Shown one piece after another: positions 8,470 through 16,694 of a stretch of 47,647 nucleotides of DNA. The stretch comes from JAAFIP01 sp043721235. Its GTDB lineage: Bacteria > Pseudomonadota > Gammaproteobacteria > Burkholderiales > Burkholderiaceae_C. Position 1 is the first letter of the stretch. Each line of letters opens with the position of its first letter. Below the pieces are notes generated by a model, which was not told the origin of the DNA, made no database searches, and saw only the letters and a list, made by a program, of their open reading frames with translations. The stretch is taken from assembly GCA_043721235.1 (NCBI GenBank), contig JAYSRE010000007.1, positions 1 to 47,647 of the forward strand, read 5' to 3'. The translations under genes and the position numbers were made by a program.

Positions 8470-8835
8470 ATGACAACAGAAAAACCCTTGGAATGGGCTG
8501 GTGCCTCAAAGCGCGATTTGATGGGCTTTCCGCTGGAGGTGCGACGTACTGTGGGCTATGCGTTGGGGGTAGCGCAGCTGGGAGCCAAGCACCCTGATGC
8601 CAAAACCTGGAAAGGTGAAGGTTCGGGGGTTTTGGAAGTAGTCGAATCTAGCTTGGGTAACGCTTATCGGGCGGTATACACAGTGCGTTTTGCGCAAGCA
8701 GTCTATGTGCTGCATTGCTTTCAGAAAAAGTCGCCCGATGGTATTCGTACAGCCAAGTCAGACATTGAATTAGTGCATCAACGGCTTAAGGCAGCCGCAC
8801 AACATTACGAGGAAAATTATGGCCAAAAAATCTAA
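8470..8835 (+). CDS. Type II toxin, RelE/HigB superfamily (phage Gp49-like)
   Basis: This 121-aa protein shows the Gp49/DUF891-type pattern: an N-terminal helix (KRDLMGFPLEVRRTVGYAL), a central strand VVESSLGNAYRAVYTVRF, then YVLHCFQKKSPDGIRTAKSD and a terminal helix. Members act as ribosome-dependent mRNA interferases. The start ATG 8470 was chosen over an upstream in-frame ATG (8407) that would overlap the alcohol dehydrogenase. The gene overlaps the antitoxin by 17 bp, in the toxin-first order typical of HigBA-type modules. Activity is inferred from family and context only. Confidence 0.85.
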   Translation: MTTEKPLEWAGASKRDLMGFPLEVRRTVGYALGVAQLGAKHPDAKTWKGEGSGVLEVVESSLGNAYRAVYTVRFAQAVYVLHCFQKKSPDGIRTAKSDIELVHQRLKAAAQHYEENYGQKI

Positions 8836-9169
8836 CTCAACAGTGCAAGACATTGCATTTGAGCGCAGCACTGGCAATGTGTTTGCAGACTTGGGCCTAG
8901 ACCAACCCGAGGAACTCAAAACTAAAGTGGTGCTGGCTGTGCGTCTGAACGAGCGCATCAAAGCCCTTAACCTGAAGCAAGCTGATATTGCCAAACGCTT
9001 GGGAACGGCGCAACCCAATGTGTCGGCACTGTTAAGCTACAAACTGGATAATTTTTCAGCTGAAAAACTGTTGGAGTTTTTTAACGCACTGGGCTACGAT
9101 GTAGACGTACTAATACGCCCTGCTCAGTCAAAGAAACGGGGCGGTATGCACGTGCTGATTGCAGCTTAG
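8819..9169 (+). CDS. Antitoxin with XRE-type helix-turn-helix (HigA-like, HTH_37 type)
   Basis: This 116-aa protein begins with an acidic, toxin-contacting N-terminal segment (FERSTGNVFADLGLDQPEEL). An XRE helix-turn-helix follows: LKQADIAKRLGTAQPNVSAL (about residues 53-72). A further helix and the strand ALGYDVDVLIRP end the protein. This architecture is the usual partner of Gp49-like toxins. It would neutralise the toxin and repress the shared promoter at 8433-8469. It overlaps the toxin gene by 17 bp. No other copy of the system is in the window. Confidence 0.87.
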   Translation: MAKKSNSTVQDIAFERSTGNVFADLGLDQPEELKTKVVLAVRLNERIKALNLKQADIAKRLGTAQPNVSALLSYKLDNFSAEKLLEFFNALGYDVDVLIRPAQSKKRGGMHVLIAA

Positions 9170-9279
9170 GCTTAAACACAGTCAGGTAGATCAAAGTAAA
9201 CAAGCATTTTAAAGTTTACCATGCAATGTTCGCATCTTGTAAAAACTCCATATTCTCTAAAAATGAGATTTCATAGTAA

Positions 9280-9957
9280 ATGAAAAATATGCCGATTGGC
9301 TTAGCGCACCTAAATTCTTTGGTTATAGTAAATAAAAAAAATAGACAACAATCTGAGTCTATTTTTCATGAAAATCAAAAACTCTTGCGTGTTTTGGGGA
9401 CAGCTCTTTTGGGTACATACACTAGCTCTACATGCGATAGAGCGTGCAGCGGCGGAAATCATATTATTGAAACATTGAGAACCAGAGTTTATAACTTAGC
9501 TGTTGGAGCTTACTCCCTTATTGGAATAAGCCTGTACGACGAATCCTTGAATCTTGTTAGAGGCATCGGAGAAATTGCAAACTTATTACGGCTGGCTAAG
9601 GCAAACAAAATAAAATTTGAGCAATGGATGGGCAGCGACAAATCTCAACGAATAAAACAATTCAGCCCCCGTAAAGTAAGAGACATGCTTGATGAAAAAA
9701 ACTTGGTAATGGGACAAGAGTGGTATTCTGAGCTGTGCGAGTCTTATTCACACATTACCCCTCATACCGCGCCCAATAATTACGATCTCAAAAAGAACGC
9801 ATGTGGAGGCATAGTCCAAAAAGATGGTGCGTTAAATGCACTCTGTCAATTGATGCGCGTCACTATTTCGGTAGCACTAGATCTGTGTCAGTATTCAAGC
9901 CTTGATGATATTTACGAAGAACTTCAAGTGTCAATACGGTTATATGGTGAAAGCTAG
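9280..9957 (+). CDS. Hypothetical AT-rich accessory protein, mostly alpha-helical
   Basis: I do not recognise this 225-aa protein. The gene is visibly richer in A+T than every neighbour and uses codons such as AAA, ATA and TTA, suggesting acquisition from elsewhere. The translation looks mainly helical. It includes ESLNLVRGIGEIANLLRLAK (about residues 86-105) and WYSELCESYSHITPHTAPNN (about 148-167), a pattern reminiscent of abundant HEPN-like or DUF5677-like helical proteins with a conserved S-H step. This likeness is weak and only an impression. No signal peptide or membrane segment is seen. ATG 9289 is an alternative start; no clear Shine-Dalgarno precedes either. It follows the toxin-antitoxin pair after a 110-bp AT-rich gap. 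Confidence 0.7.
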   Translation: MKNMPIGLAHLNSLVIVNKKNRQQSESIFHENQKLLRVLGTALLGTYTSSTCDRACSGGNHIIETLRTRVYNLAVGAYSLIGISLYDESLNLVRGIGEIANLLRLAKANKIKFEQWMGSDKSQRIKQFSPRKVRDMLDEKNLVMGQEWYSELCESYSHITPHTAPNNYDLKKNACGGIVQKDGALNALCQLMRVTISVALDLCQYSSLDDIYEELQVSIRLYGES

Positions 9958-9984
9958 CTCGTAGCTTCCGAAAGTAGCGCGAAA

Positions 9985-11073
9985 CTACAAAGCCTGCACT
10001 ACCGCCATATCCGGCCTCTCCACCCAAGACGCAAACTCATCGGCCAACTGCTGCGCCGCGCTGGTGCACGTTGTCCACTGCGCAACGCGCGCGGCTAAAT
10101 CTCGCCCGTGAAAGGCAAAATCTTGACGGTCGGGCAGCTTGCTGCGGGGCAGCTGGGCTATCCACTCGGGGTTGGGGGCAATCACCACCATGCGGTCTAA
10201 AAATGGGCTGGTGCCGTGTCGCCATTTCAGGGCTTTGTCCAGCCAGCCAGGCACCACTGCTTTTTGAAAATGCGGGTACAGCACAATGCCGTCGGTATTG
10301 CTGTAGTTCAAATGCAAATGGTAGTCGGTGATGCCGCCGTCCCAATACGCACCGCGCGGTGCACCGGGTATGTTGTGCACAGCCTGCAGTACAAACGGTA
10401 TGGAGCAACTGGCTTGCAGCGCAGGGTTAAAGTTATCGTGGCTTAAATGCACTTGGCGGGTGCGGTAGTCTTGCGTGCCGAAGGGCAAAGGGGCGGTCAA
10501 AGAAGCAGTAGGCAGTGGCGCAGAAAACACTACCCGCTCTAGCCACGCGCCCATGGCTTTGCGGCGTATGGCGTTGGACAAAAACGCACCCGCGTAGCCT
10601 AGCGGCGTGACCAGCTTGTGCTCTGTGCGCAGCACATGCCGCCCGCGCGAGGTGATGATGTGCAAACGGTAGCGTGGGTTGTGCAGCACTTGCCCTACCC
10701 GCCCGCCATAAAACTGCGCCAGCGACTCGCCAAACTTGGCGCTGATCTCAGCGGGCCGTGGGTAATTGCGCCCTTCCTCCACATCGTAGTCTTGGTGAAT
10801 ATAGTCGTGCTCTAGCCGTTGAAAAGCCGCCACCGACCCGTCTAGACACGCCGTAGCCATGCGCCATGCACCAATGCTGGCCCCCACCAAATCCATTGGC
10901 TGGCGGCTGCGTGCCAACCAGTCGCCAAAGATAAAACGGTCAAGCGGCCCCAGTACCAGACCCTTGGGCCCACCCGCTGCAGCAGGGATGGTGCGCACAT
11001 CCTGCGGCTGCAGGCCATGTGCGCGCAGGTGTCCCAGTGCAGCAGGCCCGGCGTAGATATTCAATGCTCTCAT
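9985..11073 (-). CDS. Patatin-like phospholipase family protein
   Basis: This 362-aa protein has the patatin nucleophile elbow in VGASIGAWRMA (the Ser in GASIG, about residue 66). An oxyanion-type glycine-rich stretch, PAAAGGPKGL, precedes it, and YWDGGITDYHL holds the catalytic DGG motif (about residue 243). Patatins are acyl hydrolases with a Ser-Asp dyad that act on phospholipids or other lipids. No secretion signal is seen, so it is probably cytoplasmic or membrane-associated. The ATG at 11073 starts directly at the domain. An interspersed repeat copy (11099-11152) lies just upstream. Confidence 0.82.
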   Translation of the reverse strand: MRALNIYAGPAALGHLRAHGLQPQDVRTIPAAAGGPKGLVLGPLDRFIFGDWLARSRQPMDLVGASIGAWRMATACLDGSVAAFQRLEHDYIHQDYDVEEGRNYPRPAEISAKFGESLAQFYGGRVGQVLHNPRYRLHIITSRGRHVLRTEHKLVTPLGYAGAFLSNAIRRKAMGAWLERVVFSAPLPTASLTAPLPFGTQDYRTRQVHLSHDNFNPALQASCSIPFVLQAVHNIPGAPRGAYWDGGITDYHLHLNYSNTDGIVLYPHFQKAVVPGWLDKALKWRHGTSPFLDRMVVIAPNPEWIAQLPRSKLPDRQDFAFHGRDLAARVAQWTTCTSAAQQLADEFASWVERPDMAVVQAL

Positions 11074-11098
11074 AACATTGATTTTATAAGCATTTTTG

Positions 11099-11152
11099 GG
11101 CTATCGCCCAAGGAAATGCTAGATAGTTAGCTATTAAATATATAGTATCTAA
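11099..11152 (+). repeat. Interspersed repeat copy C (intergenic)
   Basis: GGGCTATCG, core, spacer AGATAGTT, then AGCTATTAAATATATAGTA. It lies between the patatin-like and chalcone-isomerase-fold genes. Confidence 0.9.
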
Positions 11153-11191
11153 CTGCGGCCCTAGCAGCCACTCTGCTGCGCCCCGTGGGCT

Positions 11192-11902
11192 TCAGTTTAG
11201 ATTGCCAGCAGGTGCGCCAGCGGCTGCAGGTGCCAGCCCCAAAAGCGCGCGGCGCAGCTCGCTGCGTTTGGTTTTCTCGTCCAGCCAAATGGCAAAAAAG
11301 GCATCGCCAAACGCCAGGTCATTGACCTCACTGACCAAGCGGGAGTTAAAGAAAAACCGCGTACCTACCTTGGGCACAAAAACACCGGTGAGCTTGTCGC
11401 CCGACTTCACGTCGGTAAAACTCTTTTTCAGCTCTGCCGCCCAGGCTTTAATTTGAACATCGCTGGGGCTGCGCAGGCGGGCCATTTCTACCAACGACAC
11501 GTTCACAATTTCATCTGCCTTGATGGCGGTGTTGTAGTCAATCTCTAGTGCAAACAAGCCCTTGGTCACCAGCGGGTTGGCGCTGCTGCCCGCCGTCCAC
11601 AGGTGCGCATCGTAAGCCTTAAAACCAAAAAACCGCAGCGCACCACTGCCCAGCAAAGCCCAAGGGGCAGCCGTTTGGCTAAAAGCGCCCAGCTCGGTAG
11701 GCACAGCGCGCGGCGCTGGCCTGGCAGCAGTTTGCGCAATAGCCTGTGCGCCCAGTCCCATGCCAGCCAAAGTGGCTAACCCGGCTAACCGGCAGGCAAA
11801 ACTGCGCCGAGTTACAAGCTGAGATACAGGCCGGGAAGTGGCATGCACAAAGGAATCACGCTGGACAGATGCATGCTGGACAAGTGCGTTAGTGCTTTGC
11901 AT
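11192..11902 (-). CDS. Chalcone-isomerase-fold protein with Tat-like signal
   Basis: This 236-aa protein has a long N-terminal region ending in a twin-arginine-like signal (TRRSFACRLAGLATLAGMG, about residues 31-49). The bacterial chalcone-isomerase-like domain (Chalcone_3 type) follows: LGSGALRFFGFKAYDAHLW, then VEMARLRSP and FNSRLVSEVNDLAFGDAFFA. Bacterial members are fatty-acid-binding-like rather than proven flavonoid enzymes, so no reaction is claimed. It is probably exported to the periplasm. I chose ATG 11902; a TTG at 11917 would add five residues. The gene stands alone between a terminator upstream and the patatin-like gene downstream on the same strand. Confidence 0.82.
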   Translation of the reverse strand: MQSTNALVQHASVQRDSFVHATSRPVSQLVTRRSFACRLAGLATLAGMGLGAQAIAQTAARPAPRAVPTELGAFSQTAAPWALLGSGALRFFGFKAYDAHLWTAGSSANPLVTKGLFALEIDYNTAIKADEIVNVSLVEMARLRSPSDVQIKAWAAELKKSFTDVKSGDKLTGVFVPKVGTRFFFNSRLVSEVNDLAFGDAFFAIWLDEKTKRSELRRALLGLAPAAAGAPAGNLN

Positions 11903-11982
11903 GGGCAGTACTTTCAAAGAATTTTGTACTTTACAGTTTAATTAGTGACTACTCAGTATATACCGCAAAAACTGCCAGCGCA

Positions 11983-12010
11983 ATAAGAAAAAAAGGGCCC
12001 GCAGGCCCTT
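11983..12010 (-). terminator. Rho-independent terminator of the esterase lipoprotein gene
   Basis: Read on the minus strand, a 7-bp stem AAGGGCC / GGCCCTT (12010-12004 and 11999-11993) with a 4-nt loop is followed by a run of seven or more T with one interruption. It lies 26 bp past the stop of the esterase gene (12036). This is the clearest intrinsic terminator in the window. Confidence 0.88.
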
Positions 12011-12035
12011 AAGTTTTACACCAAATCCGTAGTGC

Positions 12036-13559
12036 TTAAGGGCACACAGGGTAGTTAGCTTGCAGGGCAGCACGGGCTGAAGGAGGCGTGAAGTCCTCAA
12101 AACTAGGGGTGTTTTTAGTAAAGCCACAGCCGTAGCTGGGCGCTGCCAGCGTAGCAGCCGTGCTGACATCGTCACCCGCTGGCTTGACACCGCTGGCTTC
12201 CCACTTAACCATGTCGTCAAACGCCGTAATAGCTTCAGCCGCTGTAAAAGCGCAGTGGCCTACGTCACGAATGGCGCGCTGCACCAGCCATTTGTCGTTG
12301 CCCTTGGATTTTACGCGCGCGGCATACACCTGCTGCATTTTGAAGGGTACAAACAAGTCGCCCAAAGTGTGGATAGACACTACAGGAATGTTAATGTCGC
12401 CACTGGTCAGCGGAATCCAGCGCAAGCCATCGCGGCGCAAACGGTTTACATCCGCCGTGGGCGTGATTTTGAACGCCGCTGCGTTAAAAGCTGTGTCTAT
12501 CGTGGTGTTACTGGGGCTGGAGGCATCTACTTTGTAAAACAGCTGCGTGGTGTCCAAGATATTGCCGTTCAAAATACCATTGATAGCGCCATCGCCCCCC
12601 AGGCCACCCCAAATATTGCCTTGGTTGCCCGCATTAGCCCAGCCCTCTTTGTAAAACGGACGGTCGCCTCCGCTTAAGTTCATCACCACGTTTTTCAGCT
12701 TGTCGCCCTGCGCGTTGCTAACGGTGGGGAAGGTGCTCCACAGTGCGGCTTGCACCACAGGTGCAACGGTTGCAAAATCAGTGGCAGGAAATTTAGTGAG
12801 CGGCACATTGGCCAGCTGCTGCGCGGCAACTTGGTAGCCCGCAAAATAGTTAAACAGCTCGTTATCGCCCAACACTGCGCACAGGGGTACCGCGCCGCTG
12901 TATTTCACTTTGTTAATGGCCGTAGCCTGCCCTTCGGCCTCAATGGCTGCCACCGCAATATGCCCGCCCATCGACACACCGGTGATAAATATCTTGCTTG
13001 GAACCGCCAAGGTGCGGCCATTGTCCAGTGCCAGCTTGGTAAAGTTAAGCGCCAAGGCGTTGGTATCTTCTACGCCCGCTTTCACGTCGTAGTAATTTTT
13101 AGAGTAGCTAGACGCTGCCCATGCATAGCCGTTGTCAATTAAATAGCGCCGCTGAATCGGGTTGTCAGCTGTCAGGAGGGCACCCGTGCCCCTAAAGCCA
13201 TGCGTCCACATTACCAGCTTGCCGTTCCAGTTTTGCGGTACCTCGATGCGGTAGACCGACCCATTAAAAACCCCCGTCCAGCGGTCTGTGACCACTGCGC
13301 TCTGGGTAAGCTGGGCAAAGGTGGTGGTGGTAACTACCGCCGTAAACGTGCGCGCATCATGCGGGCGGGTTTCTTCCGGCAAAGGCGGGGCTACGGTCGC
13401 CGTATTAACGGGGATCACCACAGTCACGGTGGTTACCGGATTGGCGGTGGGTGTAGGTGTAGGCGTAGCCGCTGCAGGCGCTGCAGTGTCACCACCGCCA
13501 CATGCGACTAGAGAAGCGAAGGCAAAAAGTGCCAACAGCTTTAAGAAAATCAATCTCAT
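12036..13559 (-). CDS. Secreted alpha/beta-hydrolase lipoprotein (esterase-like)
   Basis: This 507-aa protein has a lipoprotein signal peptide (FAFASLVACGGG, lipobox Cys at about residue 20) and a Thr/Pro-rich linker to about residue 65. A large alpha/beta-hydrolase domain follows, with nucleophile elbow FITGVSMGGHIAVAA (about residues 198-204), a possible acid in HTLGDLFVPF, and the catalytic His in RDVGHCAFT (about 446). It would sit in the outer membrane or periplasm and hydrolyse esters or peptides of unknown identity; tannase/feruloyl-esterase-like and prolyl-oligopeptidase-like assignments are both possible. AGGAG precedes the ATG at a good distance. A perfect 11-bp inverted repeat in the 5' leader (13582-13609) may regulate it, and a terminator follows. 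Confidence 0.8.
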   Translation of the reverse strand: MRLIFLKLLALFAFASLVACGGGDTAAPAAATPTPTPTANPVTTVTVVIPVNTATVAPPLPEETRPHDARTFTAVVTTTTFAQLTQSAVVTDRWTGVFNGSVYRIEVPQNWNGKLVMWTHGFRGTGALLTADNPIQRRYLIDNGYAWAASSYSKNYYDVKAGVEDTNALALNFTKLALDNGRTLAVPSKIFITGVSMGGHIAVAAIEAEGQATAINKVKYSGAVPLCAVLGDNELFNYFAGYQVAAQQLANVPLTKFPATDFATVAPVVQAALWSTFPTVSNAQGDKLKNVVMNLSGGDRPFYKEGWANAGNQGNIWGGLGGDGAINGILNGNILDTTQLFYKVDASSPSNTTIDTAFNAAAFKITPTADVNRLRRDGLRWIPLTSGDINIPVVSIHTLGDLFVPFKMQQVYAARVKSKGNDKWLVQRAIRDVGHCAFTAAEAITAFDDMVKWEASGVKPAGDDVSTAATLAAPSYGCGFTKNTPSFEDFTPPSARAALQANYPVCP

Positions 13560-13581
13560 CGGTTTGCTCCTGGTAAAAATA

Positions 13582-13609
13582 ATTTTTCTCTGCCAACACA
13601 GAGAAAAAT
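13582..13609 (-). promoter_or_regulatory. Perfect 11-bp inverted repeat upstream of the esterase lipoprotein
   Basis: ATTTTTCTCTG (13582-13592) and CAGAGAAAAAT (13599-13609) are exact reverse complements around a 6-nt loop. The element starts 23 bp upstream of the ATG at 13559 on the minus strand. In the transcript it would form a hairpin followed by TATTTTT before the AGGAG ribosome site. It could be an operator for a dimeric regulator or an attenuator-like hairpin. Confidence 0.6.
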
Positions 13610-13836
13610 CATGCTACGCCCGCACCTGGTTAGTGCCGTACAGGGTAACTACCCAACCACAGCCAATGCACTGCGCCAAGAGGCATTTTTAGTCGCGCAA
13701 GTTACTGGTTGAGTGGGTGCTGCAGCATTTGTAAGGCAACGTATCTTGCGTAAGCTCTGCTAGCCACTGCCAGCAGCCAGAGTGGCAGTAGGCCCAACGT
13801 GTAAAAGTGTAGAAGTGTAAAAATTGCCACCCCACT

Positions 13837-14577
13837 TCAATTCCGCCCAAACGCCTTCGATGGTGTGCCAATACATGCCACGGGGCAGGGGTCGTCGCCT
13901 ACCAAGCCTACTACGGGTTGGCCGCCATAGCCTTCACGGGCGCGCCAGCCAGGGTCTTTGGTGAAGAGGTTTTGCCATAGGCTGCCTACGTTAAATTGCG
14001 GTAGGGGTTTGCCAGGGTTTTGGGTTTCAAATTCTGCGCGGATCTCTGCGCCGGTTTTGTACCAGGCTACTTTGTTGACATAGCGCTTGAGGGTTTGGCC
14101 GCGCCAGCCTGCGTCTTTGGCCTGCGCCCACACTGCGTCGCCGTGTTCGATGTTCCAGGCGGGGTTGAGATCCCAGGCGGTGCGGCCTAACACGTCGCCA
14201 AAGATGTACAGCTTGCCTCCTAGCACGCGCCATTCAGTAGGGTCTGAGCCCAGTTTGAGTGCGTAGGCTGCGCCGCTGGCGCAAAAGCCGCCATACTGCG
14301 GCTCAAATTTGTCGGGTGCAGCATCAAAGGTGGCTTTGTTGGCGGCGTTTAAAAAGTAGTAGGTGCGGCCTGTTAGGGTGGTTTGAAACACCGGGTTGCC
14401 GCGCATGCTTTGCTGCTGGGTGAAGTAGGCCACGGGGTCATGGCCTAGCAGCATCACGTCTTGGCCGGTGATATTTTTCATGGTGGCGTGGGGCGTGCCG
14501 CAGGCGGCTAGCAGGGCAACAGCGCAGATTAAGCTGCACTTTATGGCGCACTTGAATAGAGTTTGCAGAGGGTTCAT
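13837..14577 (-). CDS. YHS-domain lipoprotein
   Basis: This 246-aa protein has a lipoprotein signal (ICAVALLAACGTP, Cys at about residue 26). A YHS-like domain follows: LGHDPVAYFTQQQ (about residues 44-56), TYYFLNAANKATFDAAPDKF and PQYGGFCASGAAYALKLG. YHS domains are small metal- or ligand-binding modules found near copper and other metal proteins. The ~100 C-terminal residues (WDLNPAWNIEHGDAVWAQ onward) are not assigned to a known domain. It is probably anchored in the outer or inner membrane. The 277 bp between its stop and the next gene hold only weak inverted repeats (for example ACTGCCA/TGGCAGT at 13766-13789) and GTGTAAAA-type direct repeats. Confidence 0.8.
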   Translation of the reverse strand: MNPLQTLFKCAIKCSLICAVALLAACGTPHATMKNITGQDVMLLGHDPVAYFTQQQSMRGNPVFQTTLTGRTYYFLNAANKATFDAAPDKFEPQYGGFCASGAAYALKLGSDPTEWRVLGGKLYIFGDVLGRTAWDLNPAWNIEHGDAVWAQAKDAGWRGQTLKRYVNKVAWYKTGAEIRAEFETQNPGKPLPQFNVGSLWQNLFTKDPGWRAREGYGGQPVVGLVGDDPCPVACIGTPSKAFGRN

Positions 14578-14661
14578 AGCAGGTACTTTATGGGGTACTG
14601 TGTCGGGTGCTTTATCGGGTGCTCAAAAGAGTCACGGGGCTGCATCTTTCGCGCTGCGTTG

Positions 14662-15456
14662 TCATGCCGCATCTTGAAAGCTTTTGGCACGCAAAGTTAG
14701 CACCAGGGTGTCGCGGTGGGCGCCGTCTGCGGTGGGCTGGATGGGAGTGGTTTCGTGCACTACGCGGGCATCGTCTAGCAGCAGCACGCTCCACGGCTCG
14801 GTCAGGGTAAAGCGCTGGCCGCGTGGGCCGTCGGCCTCAAAAACGCGGGTTTCGCCGCCTTTAACGCCCTGGCGCGCTACTAAAAATACGGCCACCAAAT
14901 CTACCCCGTCGCGGTGCGCGCCCTCGGGTGTGGGGCGGCCTATGCCGCCTTCGGTGTCAATGCGAAACTGGTGCGCTTCGGCATACCAGGGCTGGGGGCT
15001 GCGCAGTTGGTTGGCCAGCAGGGCCATCCAGCGCAGCAAGGCGAGCCATGCGTCGGTATGGGTGGTGGCGGCTACGGGTTCAAACCAGCGCTGCATGCCG
15101 CCGTGCAGCGCGTTGTACTCTAGCGGCTGCCAGTGGGCGCGGTGAGGCGTGGCTTGTACTTGGGGTGTGCTTTGCAATAGGGGTGTGCTTTGCAACGGGG
15201 GGGTGCCTGTTTGGGCGGCACTCACCACATAGCTGGCGTGGCGGCGTTTGCGGTATTTGCCACCGTCTTTGAGGTACGCATCGGGCGCTAGTGCATCCCA
15301 GCTGCTGCCCAGGGCGGCCAAACCGGCCAGTGTGCACTGCGCTAGCTGCGCTACGTCGGCAGCGGGCAGCAGCGCAAAACCTTGTTGGCGCAGCGCAGGC
15401 AGCAAGGTGGTGGGGTGGGTATAAGGCGGCACGAAGCCGTGGTGGTGTTCAGACAT
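14662..15456 (-). CDS. 2-oxoglutarate/Fe(II)-dependent dioxygenase family protein
   Basis: This 264-aa protein matches the 2OG-Fe dioxygenase group that includes amino-acid hydroxylases. EGAHRDGVDLVAVFLVAR (about residues 178-195) holds the H-x-D iron ligands, followed by GGETRVFEADGP. LLLDDARVVHETTPI (about 225-239) holds the distal His. An Arg in the last strand (DTLVLTLRAKSF) is a candidate 2-oxoglutarate ligand. Family members hydroxylate free amino acids; the substrate here is unknown. No signal peptide is seen. Downstream is the YHS lipoprotein gene, 84 bp away on the same strand; an interspersed repeat lies just upstream. Confidence 0.82.
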   Translation of the reverse strand: MSEHHHGFVPPYTHPTTLLPALRQQGFALLPAADVAQLAQCTLAGLAALGSSWDALAPDAYLKDGGKYRKRRHASYVVSAAQTGTPPLQSTPLLQSTPQVQATPHRAHWQPLEYNALHGGMQRWFEPVAATTHTDAWLALLRWMALLANQLRSPQPWYAEAHQFRIDTEGGIGRPTPEGAHRDGVDLVAVFLVARQGVKGGETRVFEADGPRGQRFTLTEPWSVLLLDDARVVHETTPIQPTADGAHRDTLVLTLRAKSFQDAA

Positions 15457-15495
15457 TGGGACAATTTAAATTGTAGGCATCAATATATCTAATTA

Positions 15496-15548
15496 TAGGC
15501 TTCTCGCCCAAGGAAATGCTGAACAAGCAGCTATTAAAATAGTAGTGA
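15496..15548 (+). repeat. Interspersed repeat copy D (intergenic)
   Basis: ATAGGCTTCTC, core, spacer GAACAAGC, then AGCTATTAAAATAGTAG. It lies between the LysR gene and the dioxygenase gene. Confidence 0.9.
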
Positions 15549-15606
15549 ATGAAAATAATTAGGAGCCTGCACATCAGGTCGCGATGGGGCCGCAATCAGG
15601 CAGCAA

Positions 15607-16560
15607 TCAGGCCTTTACGGGGCTTGCAAACTGCGCTACATCGGCGCTTAGGTCGGCATGGCCACCAAAGTGCTCTATGCAAAAGTCTACAAACGCGCGC
15701 ACTCTGGCGGGCAGTTGTTTGCGGCTGGGGTAGTGGATAAACAATTGCCAGCCTTCGGGTGCATGCTGGGGTAGGCAGGTTTTAAGCTGGCCTTGCTGCA
15801 AAGCCGCCAACGCCAGCGGCTGCGGCAGCTGGGCAATGCCCAAACCGTCCACACAGGCCTGCAACAACGCGCGAAAATCGTTGCAAACAAAACGGCCAGG
15901 GTGCTGCAGCATTTGCATGCTGCGCGCACCGTCTTTGCGGGTTTGCACAAAAAACGGCGTGGCTTGCTCCTTGCCCGTTATTTGCAGCTGCAGCAGGGCA
16001 TGCGAGGCTAGATCGTCCAAATTGGCAGGCGTGCCTTGGGCCGCCAGGTAGACCGGCGAGGCGCACAAAAGCAGGCGCATGGGACCCAGCGGGCGGGCCA
16101 CAAAAGCAGCGTCATTGAGCACACCCACCCTGATGCCCACGTCAAAGCGCTTGGGAATCAATGAGGTGGAGTCTTCGCTCAGCTCAAGCTCTAGCGCAAT
16201 GTCTGGGTAGCGGGCGTAGAAGGCGGGCAACAAGGGCATCAAATACAAAAAAGCCACGGGAGATACCAGTGTGGCGCGCAGCTTGCCGCTGGGGTGCTGT
16301 GCGTCGCTGGCAATGTCTTTGCAGGCAGCATCTAGCTGGGCCAGCGGCCCTTGGCATTGCTCTAAAAACGCCTGTCCTTCGGAGGTAAGCTGCAGCGCCC
16401 GGGTGCTACGCGCAAACAAGCGTACGCCCAAGCTTTTTTCCAGTCGGCTGATGTTTTGGCTGACCGCCACGGGGGAAATGTCCAGCTCGCGGGCGGCAGC
16501 CGCAAAGCTGCCCAGCTCGGCCGTTCGGCTGAAGTTGAGGATTCCGCGCAGGGTTTGCAT
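15607..16560 (-). CDS. LysR-family transcriptional regulator
   Basis: This 317-aa protein has an N-terminal winged helix-turn-helix (FSRTAELGSFAAAARELDIS, then VAVSQNISRLEKSLGVRLF, residues ~9-48) and a LysR substrate-binding domain (KLRATLVSPVAFLYLMPLLP onward). It lies divergent from the YCII-domain gene with 134 bp between them, the usual arrangement for a LysR protein and its target. The inducer is unknown. Starting ATG 16560 puts the HTH at the expected distance from the N-terminus. Confidence 0.92.
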   Translation of the reverse strand: MQTLRGILNFSRTAELGSFAAAARELDISPVAVSQNISRLEKSLGVRLFARSTRALQLTSEGQAFLEQCQGPLAQLDAACKDIASDAQHPSGKLRATLVSPVAFLYLMPLLPAFYARYPDIALELELSEDSTSLIPKRFDVGIRVGVLNDAAFVARPLGPMRLLLCASPVYLAAQGTPANLDDLASHALLQLQITGKEQATPFFVQTRKDGARSMQMLQHPGRFVCNDFRALLQACVDGLGIAQLPQPLALAALQQGQLKTCLPQHAPEGWQLFIHYPSRKQLPARVRAFVDFCIEHFGGHADLSADVAQFASPVKA

Positions 16561-16585
16561 AGCGGTATGGTAGACGTAAAGCGTT

Positions 16586-16613
16586 TTGATTGCAAAGTTT
16601 TAATGTGTAATCT
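16586..16613 (+). promoter_or_regulatory. Putative sigma-70 promoter for the YCII gene
   Basis: TTGATT (16586-16591) and TAATCT (16608-16613) are separated by 16 bp and lie 81 bp upstream of the YCII start in the LysR divergent region. The fit to consensus is fair. The regulator probably binds in this interval, but no clear T-N11-A dyad was fixed. Confidence 0.4.
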
Positions 16614-16694
16614 ATGAAGTATTTAGTCAATTGTGCGGCAGGGTTGCTTTGCTTAAAGTTGGGTTTCCTCCACTTAACTACCTCAAGGAACCCC

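Noticed and set aside
13766..13789. ACTGCCA/TGGCAGT inverted repeat as terminator of the YHS gene
   Set aside because: The stem is short, the loop is 10 nt and there is no T-run on the transcript side.
15075..15095. T-arm-like string GGGTTCAAACC suggesting a tRNA
   Set aside because: It lies in the coding sequence of the dioxygenase (minus strand) and no acceptor, D-arm or anticodon arm pairs around it.
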